A stretch of DNA of 64,000 nucleotides, taken from positions 22,207 to 86,206 of the forward strand of contig CACZNH010000015.1 of assembly GCA_902782465.1 (NCBI GenBank), given 5' to 3'. The position numbers and the translations under genes were made by a program. Under the pieces are notes generated by a model. The model saw only the letters and a program-made list of their open reading frames with translations, searched no databases and was not told where the DNA came from. Shown in pieces: positions 1-7,513 of the stretch. Positions within the stretch are counted from its first letter, which is position 1; every line of letters starts with the position of its first letter. The DNA comes from an uncultured Bacteroidales bacterium. Lineage in GTDB: Bacteria; Bacteroidota; Bacteroidia; Bacteroidales; Muribaculaceae.

Positions 1-180
1 TCAAGGAATTAGTGCCGCCCCGACGGGGCTATAATGTTTGTGGATAGCCGTCTTGTACAGGGATGAAGTGAGGCGTAGCCGAACGGAATCCCTGCCTATG
101 ACCTTGCGTCCCTAACGGGACTCTTTTACCGGACAACAATGATTATTTATGTGTGGCAATGGCAACTATAAACTGAAATC
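1..180. other. Non-coding stretch with hairpins
   Basis: No convincing gene is seen here. Three short inverted repeats are visible: GCCCC/GGGGC at 17-29, CAGGGAT/ATCCCTG at 58-94, and GTCCC/GGGAC at 108-121 followed by a T-rich run. The last could terminate transcription from a gene left of the window. The mix of small GC-rich hairpins resembles the intergenic repeat debris common in Bacteroidales. Function unknown. Confidence 0.35.
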
Positions 181-206
181 TTACGACTTTAATCTAAAAT
201 TTGTAT

Positions 207-214
207 TAACTTTG
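207..214 (+). promoter_or_regulatory. Putative -7 box of the thiamine operon
   Basis: TAACTTTG matches the Bacteroidota -7 consensus TAnnTTTG. It lies just upstream of the TPP aptamer, so the transcript would begin near 218 and carry the whole riboswitch. No clear -33 TTTG was found at the expected distance. Confidence 0.6.
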
Positions 215-231
215 CAGCGCGATTCAATGAG

Positions 232-311
232 TTTGGGGTGCTTCCTGGCAAATCGGGAGGCTGAGAACATACCCATCGGATCTGATCCGGACAATGCCGG
301 CGTAGAGAACA
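232..311 (+). promoter_or_regulatory. TPP riboswitch (THI element)
   Basis: The conserved blocks of the thiamine pyrophosphate aptamer occur in order: GGGGTGC near 234, GGCTGAGA near 259 followed by ACCC at 271, CTGATCCGG at 282, and AATGCCGGCGTAGAGAA at 293-309. The aptamer ends about 17 nt before the ATG of the TonB receptor gene. That is the usual position for a Bacteroidota TPP switch in front of an outer-membrane thiamine receptor. Binding of TPP is expected to lower expression of the receptor and of pnuT. The closeness of the aptamer to the start codon suggests control of translation initiation, which is inferred. Confidence 0.9.
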
Positions 312-327
312 TTTATTGATTAGAACA

Positions 328-2583
328 ATGAAGAAGACCTTATTGACGGCTGCCACACTGCTGGCAAGCCTCGTTGCGGCGGCACAGCCCGCAGCAACCG
401 ACACGGTACCCGCCATCGCCCTGAGCGAAGTGGAGGTGCTGGGCACACGTGCCTCCGAGAACACTCCCGTAGCTTTTACCAACGTCACCGCCAAGCAACT
501 GGCGGCACAGAACCACGGCCTTGACATCCCGTTCCTGTTGACGATGACACCGAGCGTCATCACCACCAGCGACGCGGGTGCCGGCGTGGGATACACGTCG
601 ATGCGCGTGCGCGGTACCGACGCCACCCGCATCAACATCACGGTGAACGATATTCCCATGAACGATGCCGAGAGCCACAGCATCTATTGGGTGAACACGC
701 CTGACTTTGCTTCGTCGGTGCGCGACATCCAGGTGCAGCGTGGTGCGGGCACGTCGACCAACGGCTCGGGTGCCTTTGGCGGCAGTGTGAACATGCGCAC
801 GCAGAGCTTCTCGCGCGACCCCTATGCCGAGGTGACGAGCAGCTATGGCTCCTTCAACACCAACAAGGAGACGCTGCGTGTGGGCAGCGGTATGCTGGGC
901 GACCACTGGGCTATTGAAGCCCGCCTGTCGCACATCGGCAGCGACGGCTACCGCGACCGCGCCACCAGCGAGCTGGTGAGCTACTTTGGACAGTTGGGTT
1001 ACTTCGGGGGTGGAACTTCGCTGCGCTTTGTCACCTTTGGCGGCAAGGAAGACACCTACCATGCCTGGGACGGCATCAGCCGCGACGACCTCAAGAACAA
1101 CCGCACCTACAACCCTAACGGCGAAATCAAGCACAATGGCGAGGTGACGGGTTTCTACAAGGACCAGAAGGACATCTACCGCCAGACGCACTACCAGCTC
1201 ATCTGGAACCAGACGTTCAACCCGCTGTGGAAACTCAACGTGGCGCTGCACTATACCAACGGCTACGGTTACTACCAGGAGTACAAGAACGCCCGCACCC
1301 TCAAGGAGTATGCCCTGGAACCCGTTGTGACGGCCGACGGTGTCAGCAAGAAGGCCAGCTTGGTGCGCAAGAAATGCGTGGACAGCGATTTTGGCGGCGG
1401 CGTGTTCTCGTTGCAGTACAGCGGTGACAGGCTGAATGCCACCCTGGGCGGCGGCATCAACCGCTACAGCAACGACCACTACGGTCAGGTCATCTGGGTG
1501 GAGAACTATACCAGCACCTTGGCCCCCGACCATGAGTATTACCGCAACAACGGCCGCAAGACCGACTTCAACATATATATAAAAGGTAACTACGTCATCA
1601 CGGGCGGCTTGAGCGCCTATGCCGACCTGCAGTACCGCCACATCGGCTACCGCATCACGGGCAACAACGACAAGTGGGACTGGACGGCCAATCCCGAGCA
1701 TCTGCAGACGCTGGACATCGACGAGCCTTTCAACTTCTTCAACCCCAAGGCTGGTCTGAACTGGCAGATTGATGCCAGGAACCGCGTCTATGCCTCGTTT
1801 GCCGTGGCACAGAAGGAGCCCACGCGCAACAACTACACCGACGGCCTGTTCCTGCAGCATCCCACCAGCGAGAAACTCTATGACTGGGAGGCTGGCTACG
1901 AGTTCCGCAACGACCGTTTCGTGGCAGGAGTGAACCTCTACTACATGAACTACAAGGACCAGCTGGTGCTCAACGGCAAGATTAACGAAATCGGCGAGCT
2001 GATGGCCGAGAACGTGGACAAGAGCTACCGCATGGGTATCGAGTTGCTGGCAGGAATGCACTTCACCGACTGGCTGCGCTGGGACGTGAATGCCACGTTA
2101 AGCCGCAACCGCATCAAGGACTATGTGGGTTATGTAAGCGACTATGATGCCGACACCTGGGACGGCATGTGGACCCAGAGCGCCATCGAGAAGGGCAACA
2201 CCACCATCGCCTTCTCGCCCAGCGTGACTGTGGGCAGCATGCTGACGTTTGACTACAAGGGCTTTACCGCCTCACTGCAGTCGCAGTATGTGTCGCGCCA
2301 GTATCTCGACAACTTCGAGCGCAAGGACGACTCGCTGGACCCCTACTTCGTCAACAACCTGGACGTGGCCTACACCTTCACATTGCCGCACATCCGCAGC
2401 ATCACCGTGGGTGCCACCATCTATAACCTGTTCGACGAGAATTACGAGACCAACGGCTACTCGCAGACCTGTGCCCTGTATCCTGGCGGCAGCAAGGCGT
2501 CGCAGTACACCCTGTACAGCGACCCGCGCTTCTATCCCATGGCAGGCATCAACGCCCTGGGCCACATCACTTTTAGATTCTAA
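328..2583 (+). CDS. TonB-dependent receptor, probable thiamine uptake (OMR1 type)
   Basis: Outer-membrane TonB-dependent receptor of 751 residues. The signal peptide (MKKTLLTAATLLASLVAAAQ) is followed by a plug domain at about residues 35-160, with an RVRGTDATRINITVNDIPMN segment, and then a long 22-strand-type beta-barrel ending in HITFRF with a C-terminal aromatic residue. The first ATG after the riboswitch at 328 is chosen; an upstream TTG at 316 is in frame but would sit against the aptamer. The TPP riboswitch upstream and the PnuT-like permease downstream indicate thiamine or a thiamine derivative as substrate. The substrate is inferred from regulation and context, not from receptor residues. 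Confidence 0.87.
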   Translation: MKKTLLTAATLLASLVAAAQPAATDTVPAIALSEVEVLGTRASENTPVAFTNVTAKQLAAQNHGLDIPFLLTMTPSVITTSDAGAGVGYTSMRVRGTDATRINITVNDIPMNDAESHSIYWVNTPDFASSVRDIQVQRGAGTSTNGSGAFGGSVNMRTQSFSRDPYAEVTSSYGSFNTNKETLRVGSGMLGDHWAIEARLSHIGSDGYRDRATSELVSYFGQLGYFGGGTSLRFVTFGGKEDTYHAWDGISRDDLKNNRTYNPNGEIKHNGEVTGFYKDQKDIYRQTHYQLIWNQTFNPLWKLNVALHYTNGYGYYQEYKNARTLKEYALEPVVTADGVSKKASLVRKKCVDSDFGGGVFSLQYSGDRLNATLGGGINRYSNDHYGQVIWVENYTSTLAPDHEYYRNNGRKTDFNIYIKGNYVITGGLSAYADLQYRHIGYRITGNNDKWDWTANPEHLQTLDIDEPFNFFNPKAGLNWQIDARNRVYASFAVAQKEPTRNNYTDGLFLQHPTSEKLYDWEAGYEFRNDRFVAGVNLYYMNYKDQLVLNGKINEIGELMAENVDKSYRMGIELLAGMHFTDWLRWDVNATLSRNRIKDYVGYVSDYDADTWDGMWTQSAIEKGNTTIAFSPSVTVGSMLTFDYKGFTASLQSQYVSRQYLDNFERKDDSLDPYFVNNLDVAYTFTLPHIRSITVGATIYNLFDENYETNGYSQTCALYPGGSKASQYTLYSDPRFYPMAGINALGHITFRF

Positions 2584-2590
2584 AATCATA

Positions 2591-2694
2591 GGCATTAGGC
2601 GTTAGGCAATAGGCGTTAGCTGGCATCCGCACCCTAAAGCCTAACACCTAAAGCCTAAAGCCTAAAACCTAAAACCTAAAGCCTAAAGCCTAAC
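2591..2694. repeat. Heptad-like TTAGGC/CCTAAAG intergenic repeat
   Basis: The left half contains TTAGGC-type units and the right half about eight CCTAAAG or CCTAAAA units. The two halves are complementary, so the RNA could fold into a ragged hairpin between the receptor gene and pnuT. Similar low-complexity strings occur between other Bacteroidales genes. It may tune read-through from the receptor into pnuT. It is not a CRISPR array, because there are no unique spacers. Confidence 0.6.
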
Positions 2695-2695
2695 A

Positions 2696-3328
2696 ATGGA
2701 CGCGATTGTACAATATTTCAATAACTTCGGGTGGGTCGAGGCGATTGACCTGGCTGGCCTGGTGTTGGGACTCATTTACCTGTGGCTGGAGTTCAAGGCG
2801 AGCATCTGGCTATGGCTCGTGAGTGTCATCATGCCCATCGTACACGGCTACCTGTATTGGGAACGCGGCCTGTATGCCGACTTCGGCATGGAGGTGTATT
2901 ACGTCCTTGCCGCCATCTACGGCTACGCCATGTGGCGCTGGGTGCGCACGCGCGGAAAAAACGAAAAAAGTGGAGAGAACGGAGAGAACGGGGAGCGACC
3001 CATCACCCGTTTCCCGCTGCGGCGTGTGCTGCCCGTGGCACTCATCGGCTTAGCGCTGTGGGGCATCATCTATTGGGTGCTCATCACCTGGACCGACAGC
3101 AGCGTCCCCCTGTGCGACAGCTTCACCACCGCCCTGAGTATGGTTGCCCTGTGGGCCCTGGCTCAGAAGTATGCCGAGCAGTGGCTGTTGTGGCTCGTCG
3201 TCGATGCCGTCTGCGCCATCCTTTATATCTACAAGCAAATCCCCTTCACGGCCTGCCTCTACGCCTTCTACACCGTCATGGCCGTCCTGGGCTACCGCCA
3301 GTGGCTCAAGAAAATCCCCACTACCTGA
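2696..3328 (+). CDS. pnuT: PnuC/PnuT-family permease, probable thiamine transporter
   Basis: Inner-membrane protein of 210 residues with about seven hydrophobic segments and the PnuC-family pattern WLVSVIMPIVHGYLYW followed by FGMEVYYVLAAIYGYAMWRW. PnuC proteins carry nicotinamide riboside, while homologues under a TPP riboswitch (PnuT) carry thiamine. Here the gene follows the TPP-controlled receptor, so thiamine is the likely substrate. A charged loop rich in Lys, Glu, Asn and Gly at about residues 85-98 separates the two halves. In many Bacteroidota the next gene is thiamine pyrophosphokinase; it is absent here. The last 13 codons are duplicated 925 bp downstream, beyond the toxin-antitoxin genes. 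Confidence 0.85.
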   Translation: MDAIVQYFNNFGWVEAIDLAGLVLGLIYLWLEFKASIWLWLVSVIMPIVHGYLYWERGLYADFGMEVYYVLAAIYGYAMWRWVRTRGKNEKSGENGENGERPITRFPLRRVLPVALIGLALWGIIYWVLITWTDSSVPLCDSFTTALSMVALWALAQKYAEQWLLWLVVDAVCAILYIYKQIPFTACLYAFYTVMAVLGYRQWLKKIPTT

Positions 3329-3459
3329 TAGGGAAACAATAAGTACAACAAACACAACTCTAACAACTTGAACAATAATTGATTAATGAAATTGTTTTAA
3401 GTTGTTAGAGTTGTATTTTATTCATCGCTTGGCGGATGCCTTAGTTATTCTTGTATTTC
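3288..3459. repeat. Direct repeat copy 1, containing palindrome A1
   Basis: 172-bp segment that starts inside the last codons of pnuT and recurs at 4213-4384 with a constant offset of 925 bp and no gaps. By eye there are 8 substitutions, all in the first half; the last 100 bp are identical. It contains palindrome A1, with arms ACAACTCTAACAACTT at 3354-3369 and the exact reverse complement at 3399-3414, plus an inner AACAAT/ATTGTT pair. The palindrome may terminate transcription after pnuT. A third palindrome copy lies at 9839-9899. Confidence 0.9.
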
Positions 3460-3513
3460 AGGGTTATCATCTTATTTTTTCGAATAAAACTTGCGCATTG
3501 TTAACTAATTGAT

Positions 3514-3521
3514 TAACTTTG
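3514..3521 (+). promoter_or_regulatory. Putative -7 box of the first toxin-antitoxin operon
   Basis: TAACTTTG, a perfect TAnnTTTG match, lies 20 bp before the toxin start codon. A TTG-containing sequence around 3491-3494 sits at about the right distance for the -33 element. The toxin and antitoxin therefore probably have their own promoter separate from the thiamine operon. Confidence 0.6.
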
Positions 3522-3541
3522 CGGCGGATTAGGAACTGAAA

Positions 3542-3883
3542 ATGGAAAAAGTTCGTGATATCAGGCTTTTTAAATCCTATTTCAAGGATTTCTATGTTGC
3601 TCAATCTTCATCAGTGCGCAACAAGATTAATTATGTGCTACGATTGATTGAGATACAAAGAGTTATACCAGCCAAGTTTTTTAGAATCATAGAGGGGACT
3701 GACGGCATCTATGAAATCAGAGTTGAAGTTGGTGGCAATATTTACCGCATCTTTTGCTGCTTGGACGGTAATTCATTGGTAATTCTGTTTCATGGATTCC
3801 AGAAGAAAACCCAGAAGACGCCTAAAAATCAGATAAAGCGGGCTATAGCCATAAAAAAAGAATATGAAGACAGCAAAAAATGA
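3542..3883 (+). CDS. RelE/HigB-like toxin (phage Gp49-like family)
   Basis: Protein of 113 residues resembling the Gp49-like/DUF891 branch of the RelE superfamily. The recognisable core is IPAKFFRIIEGTDGIYEIRV, then GNIYRIFCCLDG, then ILFHGFQKKTQKTPKNQIKRA near the C-terminus. Members are usually ribosome-dependent mRNA endonucleases. The gene overlaps the downstream HTH antitoxin gene by 20 bp, and toxin-first order is typical of the HigBA type. Its base composition is clearly more AT-rich than the flanking genes, which with the flanking direct repeats suggests acquisition. Cleavage activity is inferred from the family. Confidence 0.85.
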   Translation: MEKVRDIRLFKSYFKDFYVAQSSSVRNKINYVLRLIEIQRVIPAKFFRIIEGTDGIYEIRVEVGGNIYRIFCCLDGNSLVILFHGFQKKTQKTPKNQIKRAIAIKKEYEDSKK

Positions 3884-4202
3884 TAAGACTATGGACGAGA
3901 AAAAGAAGCAAGCGATAATGGAGAGCGAGTCGTTTGACGACTTGCTCAATGCCGAGTATGGAGAGCGTGGCACCGAAGCAAGGGAAACGTTTGAAGCTGA
4001 GGCCGACGCCTTCTGTCTTGCAGAGTGTCTAAAGGAACAACGCCGCCTTGCAGGACTGACCCAAGAACAGTTGGCAGAAAAAATCGGCACGAAAAAAAGC
4101 TATATCTCAAAGATTGAGAACGGTAGAGCAGATGTGCAACTATCGACTCTTTTCCGCATTTTCGCCGGACTGGGTAAACGTGTCTCAGTCACGATATTAT
4201 AA
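3864..4202 (+). CDS. XRE-family HTH antitoxin (HigA-like)
   Basis: Protein of 112 residues. A variable, acidic N-terminal half is followed by a helix-turn-helix at about residues 52-108 (LKEQRRLAGLTQEQLAEKIG, then KSYISKIENGRADVQLSTL). It should neutralise the preceding Gp49-like toxin and repress the shared promoter. The start at 3864 gives a 20-bp overlap with the toxin gene; a start at the internal ATG near 3891 is possible and would give a non-overlapping arrangement. AT-rich like its partner. Confidence 0.85.
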   Translation: MKTAKNDKTMDEKKKQAIMESESFDDLLNAEYGERGTEARETFEAEADAFCLAECLKEQRRLAGLTQEQLAEKIGTKKSYISKIENGRADVQLSTLFRIFAGLGKRVSVTIL

Positions 4203-4212
4203 ATTGCACCCT

Positions 4213-4384
4213 TGGGCTACCGCCAGTGGCTCCGCAGAATCCCCACTACCTGAAAGGAAAACAATAAGTACAACAAATACAACTATAACAACTTGAACAA
4301 TAATTGATTAATGAAATTGTTTTAAGTTGTTAGAGTTGTATTTTATTCATCGCTTGGCGGATGCCTTAGTTATTCTTGTATTTC
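4213..4384. repeat. Direct repeat copy 2 with a relic of the pnuT 3' end and palindrome A2
   Basis: Second copy of the 172-bp repeat. Its first 41 bp (4213-4253) still read in the pnuT frame as GYRQWLRRIPTT plus a TGA stop, against GYRQWLKKIPTT in the intact gene. The protein-level changes are Lys to Arg, as expected if this copy came from a different functional pnuT allele rather than from simple decay. Palindrome A2 has arms at 4279-4294 and 4324-4339, with one arm mismatch. The toxin-antitoxin pair lies exactly between the two copies. Confidence 0.88.
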
Positions 4385-4499
4385 CTCGAAAAACGCAGAA
4401 TGAAGTTCATTTTCCCAAAAATGAACTTTTTCTTTTTGATACCATTGAAAATCAACGGGTTACGATGAACAAAATGAAGTTAAAAAACTACCGAATCCC

Positions 4500-4531
4500 T
4501 TGGTCGTTAATAGCCAAAAGCAGTAACTTTG
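4500..4531 (+). promoter_or_regulatory. Putative promoter of the small barrel gene
   Basis: TTGG at 4500-4503 and TAACTTTG at 4524-4531, separated by 20 bp, fit the Bacteroidota -33/-7 pattern. Transcription would start near 4535 and leave an untranslated leader of about 130 nt before the gene at 4665. An open frame that runs across this leader from 4327 is rejected as a gene. Confidence 0.6.
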
Positions 4532-4664
4532 CAATCGACGAAAAGCCGCAAAATCGGCCTCAGCAAAAAACACCCTTTTGGGTATTGCAGGCCCTAACGC
4601 GACGCGGTACTTTTGCGACAGACATAACCTCGACAATTATTAACCAAAAAACAATAAAAGAAAG

Positions 4665-5168
4665 ATGAAAAAGATTGTATTATTCCTTGTGATGGCAGCG
4701 GCTATGCTGATGGCCAATGCCGAGAGTGGAGAGTGGAACGTTGGCGGACAGGTTGTGTATGGCACTAAGGCCGAGACCGCCGGCCTCGGCTTGCACGTGA
4801 AGAAATGTCTAACTGACGCTTTCAGGCTCAACCTGTCAAGCAACTACTACTTCAAGCACGCCGGGGTGAGCGCCTTTGACGTGAACCTTGAGGGCAATTA
4901 CTTGTTCAACGTGGGCGAGAAGGTGCGCGTGTATCCTCTTGCGGGCGTGTGCGTGGGCATTTGGCATGCCGATGGCATCAACGTGAGCCACGGCGAAATA
5001 AGCATCGGCATGGACAGCCAGACGGAATCTAAAGTGGGCGGCAACCTGGGCGGCGGCATCGATTATCTGCTGACGGACCACTTCGGGCTGAACGCCGAGG
5101 TGAAGTACCAAATCATCAGCCACGCCAGCCAAGTGGTATTCGGCATCGGCGCATCCTACCGATTCTAA
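4665..5168 (+). CDS. Small outer-membrane beta-barrel protein
   Basis: Protein of 167 residues with a signal peptide (MKKIVLFLVMAAAMLMANA), then alternating hydrophobic/polar strands typical of an eight-stranded OmpW/OmpX or porin-family barrel. It ends in GIGASYRF with the C-terminal Phe used for barrel assembly. Repeating turns such as LTDAFRLNLSSNYYF and LTDHFGLNAEVKYQI support the barrel reading. No ligand or enzymatic motif is visible, so the role is unknown beyond outer-membrane location. It has its own promoter and long leader. Confidence 0.75.
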   Translation: MKKIVLFLVMAAAMLMANAESGEWNVGGQVVYGTKAETAGLGLHVKKCLTDAFRLNLSSNYYFKHAGVSAFDVNLEGNYLFNVGEKVRVYPLAGVCVGIWHADGINVSHGEISIGMDSQTESKVGGNLGGGIDYLLTDHFGLNAEVKYQIISHASQVVFGIGASYRF

Positions 5169-5193
5169 TGATAATAATAATAAGGAGTCGGAA

Positions 5194-5225
5194 TTTGGTA
5201 TTTATCCTCAAATTTCCTAACTTTG
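5194..5225 (+). promoter_or_regulatory. Promoter of the dockerin protein pair
   Basis: TTTG at 5194-5197 and TAACTTTG at 5218-5225, spaced 20 bp, are a strong match to the Bacteroidota promoter. The predicted start near 5229 gives a leader of about 50 nt. It probably drives both large secreted-protein genes at 5281 and 7514, which are 19 bp apart. Confidence 0.7.
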
Positions 5226-5280
5226 TCATTTCCAAACTACAAATCGATTACTAGAAACCAAATAAAGAAAGAAAGGAATT

Positions 5281-7494
5281 ATGGAACTGAAAACGTTTAG
5301 AAAAGGAATTGTCGCGGCCCTGGTGGTGCTGGCGGCAATGATGCCAGCCCAAACGGCTGCATACTCCTTTAAGGAGGGTGGCATCTACTATAACGTGGAT
5401 GGTACCCAAGCAACGGTAACCTACAACTCCAGTAGCGGCAACAGCTACTCAGGCAGTGTGGCGATTCCCGAGACAGTCACCCATGGAGCCAATACTTACC
5501 GAGTGACTGCCATCGACAACCATGCGTTCTCGCACAGCAGCGGGCTGACCGACGTGACCATCCCCAACACGATTGTCAGCATCGGCAACCATGCCTTTGT
5601 GTCCTGCACGTCGCTGAGCAATATCGTCATCCCCAACTCGGTTCAGACGCTGGGACGATGCGCTTTCCACGGCTGTAGCGCACTGGAATCGGCAGTGATT
5701 GGCAACAACGTTAAGATTATTGACGAATATGCCTTCCAGTACTGCTATAATCTGACGAAAGTTGTACTCGGCTCTTCGGTTGACAGTCTGGCCATCAAAG
5801 CTTTCTTTGACTGCTATAAATTGGTCGATGTGACCTGCCTGGCAACAACTCCCCCGGGAATGTATGCATCCTACAGTTTTGATGACGCAGTTTATCACGG
5901 CGCTACACTGAGTGTGTTGGGGTCTGCCATGGAAGCCTATCAGCAACACAAGTACTGGAAAAACTTCCACCGCATCAAGAGTCTGACGCTTGCCGAGCAA
6001 CTGACGCTTGACAAGGCCCTGATTACCCTGCACGGTGGAGAGAGCCAGCAACTCACTGCCAAGGTATTGCCTGCCGATGCCAGTCATTCCCTCAAATGGA
6101 GCAGCGAAGACGAGAACGTGGCAACAGTCAATGCCGAGGGCCTGGTAAGTGCTATCGGCTCCGGCCAAACCGTGATTACGGCAACGACAACCGACGGTTC
6201 CAATCTGAGTGCCACTTGCCTGGTACGTGTGCTGTCAAACGGTGTTCAGGACAACAATGTGCTGACGCTTCCCGCCACGTTTACCGTCGAGAAAGGCAAG
6301 TCTTACATACTGCCCATCGGCATGACCAACAAAAATGCCATCACCGCAGTGCAATGTGACATCAACCTGCCCGAAGGCATCGAACTGGCTGCCGATGACA
6401 ACGGCTATCTCATTGACATGGCGGACAACCGTGCCAGTGCGAGCCATGGCTTGTATGCCCGCCTCGTCGCTCCGCGGGTGGTGCGCGTCGTCATTTCGTC
6501 GCCACAGTCTGAGGTCTTCACGGGTAACAACGGCGACCTGATGCTGCTGCACCTCGATGTGAATGGTGAAATGGAAGATGGTGACTATAACGTGACGCTG
6601 ACCAACGTCATCCTGGCCGATGCTGCCGGCGTGACCTACTTTGCCCCTGATGTCGCCACCATTGTGACGGTGAAATCCTACGCTACTGGCGATGCCAACG
6701 GTGACGGCACAGTCAACGTGGGTGACTATGTCGCTGTAGCCAATTATATCCTGCAAATGAATCCCGAGCCGTTCATCTTCAGCGCTGCCGATGTCGATGA
6801 GAACGGAATCATCGACGTGGGTGACCTGGTGGGCGTCGCCAACATCGTGCTGGGTGACTTTGTGACGCCCAGCGCAGCCCCGCATCACGATGACGGTACC
6901 GTTACACTCACGGGCGAGTCGGCAAACAACGGCGAGCAGCAGGTGGTGGTAACGCTGAATCTGGACAACGAGGTGGACCTGACCGCTTTGCAGATGAACC
7001 TCGCCCTGCCCGAGGGCTTGACACTCGCCCAGGCCAGCCTATCGTCCCGCGCTATGCACCACAGCCTTGCCGTGAACGAGCAGAATGACGGCAAAGTCAG
7101 ACTGCTGGCTTCCTCGGTCGCCAATGACCTTGTGACGGGCCATGAGGGTGCCTTGCTGACCCTTGTCCTAGAAGGCACAGCAAGCGCAGATGCTGCAGTA
7201 ACTATCAGCGATGTTGTGCTTGCCGAGGCCGACATGACGACCCACGCAGTGAACCCCTTCAGCATCAGTGTGGGCAACAGCGCCGTCAAGGAAGTCAACA
7301 GTGACGTCCGCATCTACGCCCTTGGCACGGACATCATCGTCGAGACCCCTGTCGACACCACGGTTGAACTGATTGCTCCCAACGGCATGGTACGCGTCTT
7401 TAAGGCTAAGGCCGGTATCAACACCTATCCTGCCGAACGTGGTATCTGCATCGTGCGTGCTGCCGGTAGCGTGGCTAAAATCAGTGTGATGTAA
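5281..7494 (+). CDS. Secreted BspA-like LRR, Ig-like and dockerin-like protein
   Basis: Protein of 737 residues. Domains in order: signal peptide (about 1-27); BspA/LRR_5-type leucine-rich repeats at about 45-230, with units such as NHAFSHSSGLTDVTIPN; a bacterial Ig-like (BIG2) domain at about 238-318; a cohesin-like beta-sandwich at about 330-465; a dockerin-like pair of calcium loops at about 470-527 (GDANGDGTVNVGDYVAVANY and ADVDENGIIDVGDLVG); a second cohesin-like segment at about 540-665; and a C-terminal module ending VRAAGSVAKISVM, which looks like a type IX secretion sorting domain. Likely a cell-surface adhesin or scaffold. It shares about 400 C-terminal residues with the next gene. 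Confidence 0.75.
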   Translation: MELKTFRKGIVAALVVLAAMMPAQTAAYSFKEGGIYYNVDGTQATVTYNSSSGNSYSGSVAIPETVTHGANTYRVTAIDNHAFSHSSGLTDVTIPNTIVSIGNHAFVSCTSLSNIVIPNSVQTLGRCAFHGCSALESAVIGNNVKIIDEYAFQYCYNLTKVVLGSSVDSLAIKAFFDCYKLVDVTCLATTPPGMYASYSFDDAVYHGATLSVLGSAMEAYQQHKYWKNFHRIKSLTLAEQLTLDKALITLHGGESQQLTAKVLPADASHSLKWSSEDENVATVNAEGLVSAIGSGQTVITATTTDGSNLSATCLVRVLSNGVQDNNVLTLPATFTVEKGKSYILPIGMTNKNAITAVQCDINLPEGIELAADDNGYLIDMADNRASASHGLYARLVAPRVVRVVISSPQSEVFTGNNGDLMLLHLDVNGEMEDGDYNVTLTNVILADAAGVTYFAPDVATIVTVKSYATGDANGDGTVNVGDYVAVANYILQMNPEPFIFSAADVDENGIIDVGDLVGVANIVLGDFVTPSAAPHHDDGTVTLTGESANNGEQQVVVTLNLDNEVDLTALQMNLALPEGLTLAQASLSSRAMHHSLAVNEQNDGKVRLLASSVANDLVTGHEGALLTLVLEGTASADAAVTISDVVLAEADMTTHAVNPFSISVGNSAVKEVNSDVRIYALGTDIIVETPVDTTVELIAPNGMVRVFKAKAGINTYPAERGICIVRAAGSVAKISVM

Positions 7495-7513
7495 TTGTTT
7501 CACCTCTAACGAC

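Noticed and set aside
340-2061. Long minus-strand open frame opposite the TonB receptor
   Set aside because: It is a mirror of the receptor's GC-biased codon use; its His/Val/Ala-rich translation has no domain pattern, and the plus strand encodes a clear receptor.
2632-2694. CCTAAAG tandem repeats as a CRISPR array or telomere-like end
   Set aside because: There are no unique spacers or cas genes, and the repeat lies between two genes of one operon; it is a simple low-complexity intergenic repeat.
4327-4668. 113-codon frame across palindrome A2 and the leader of the small barrel gene
   Set aside because: It begins inside a repeat, runs through a promoter, and has no recognisable sequence features.
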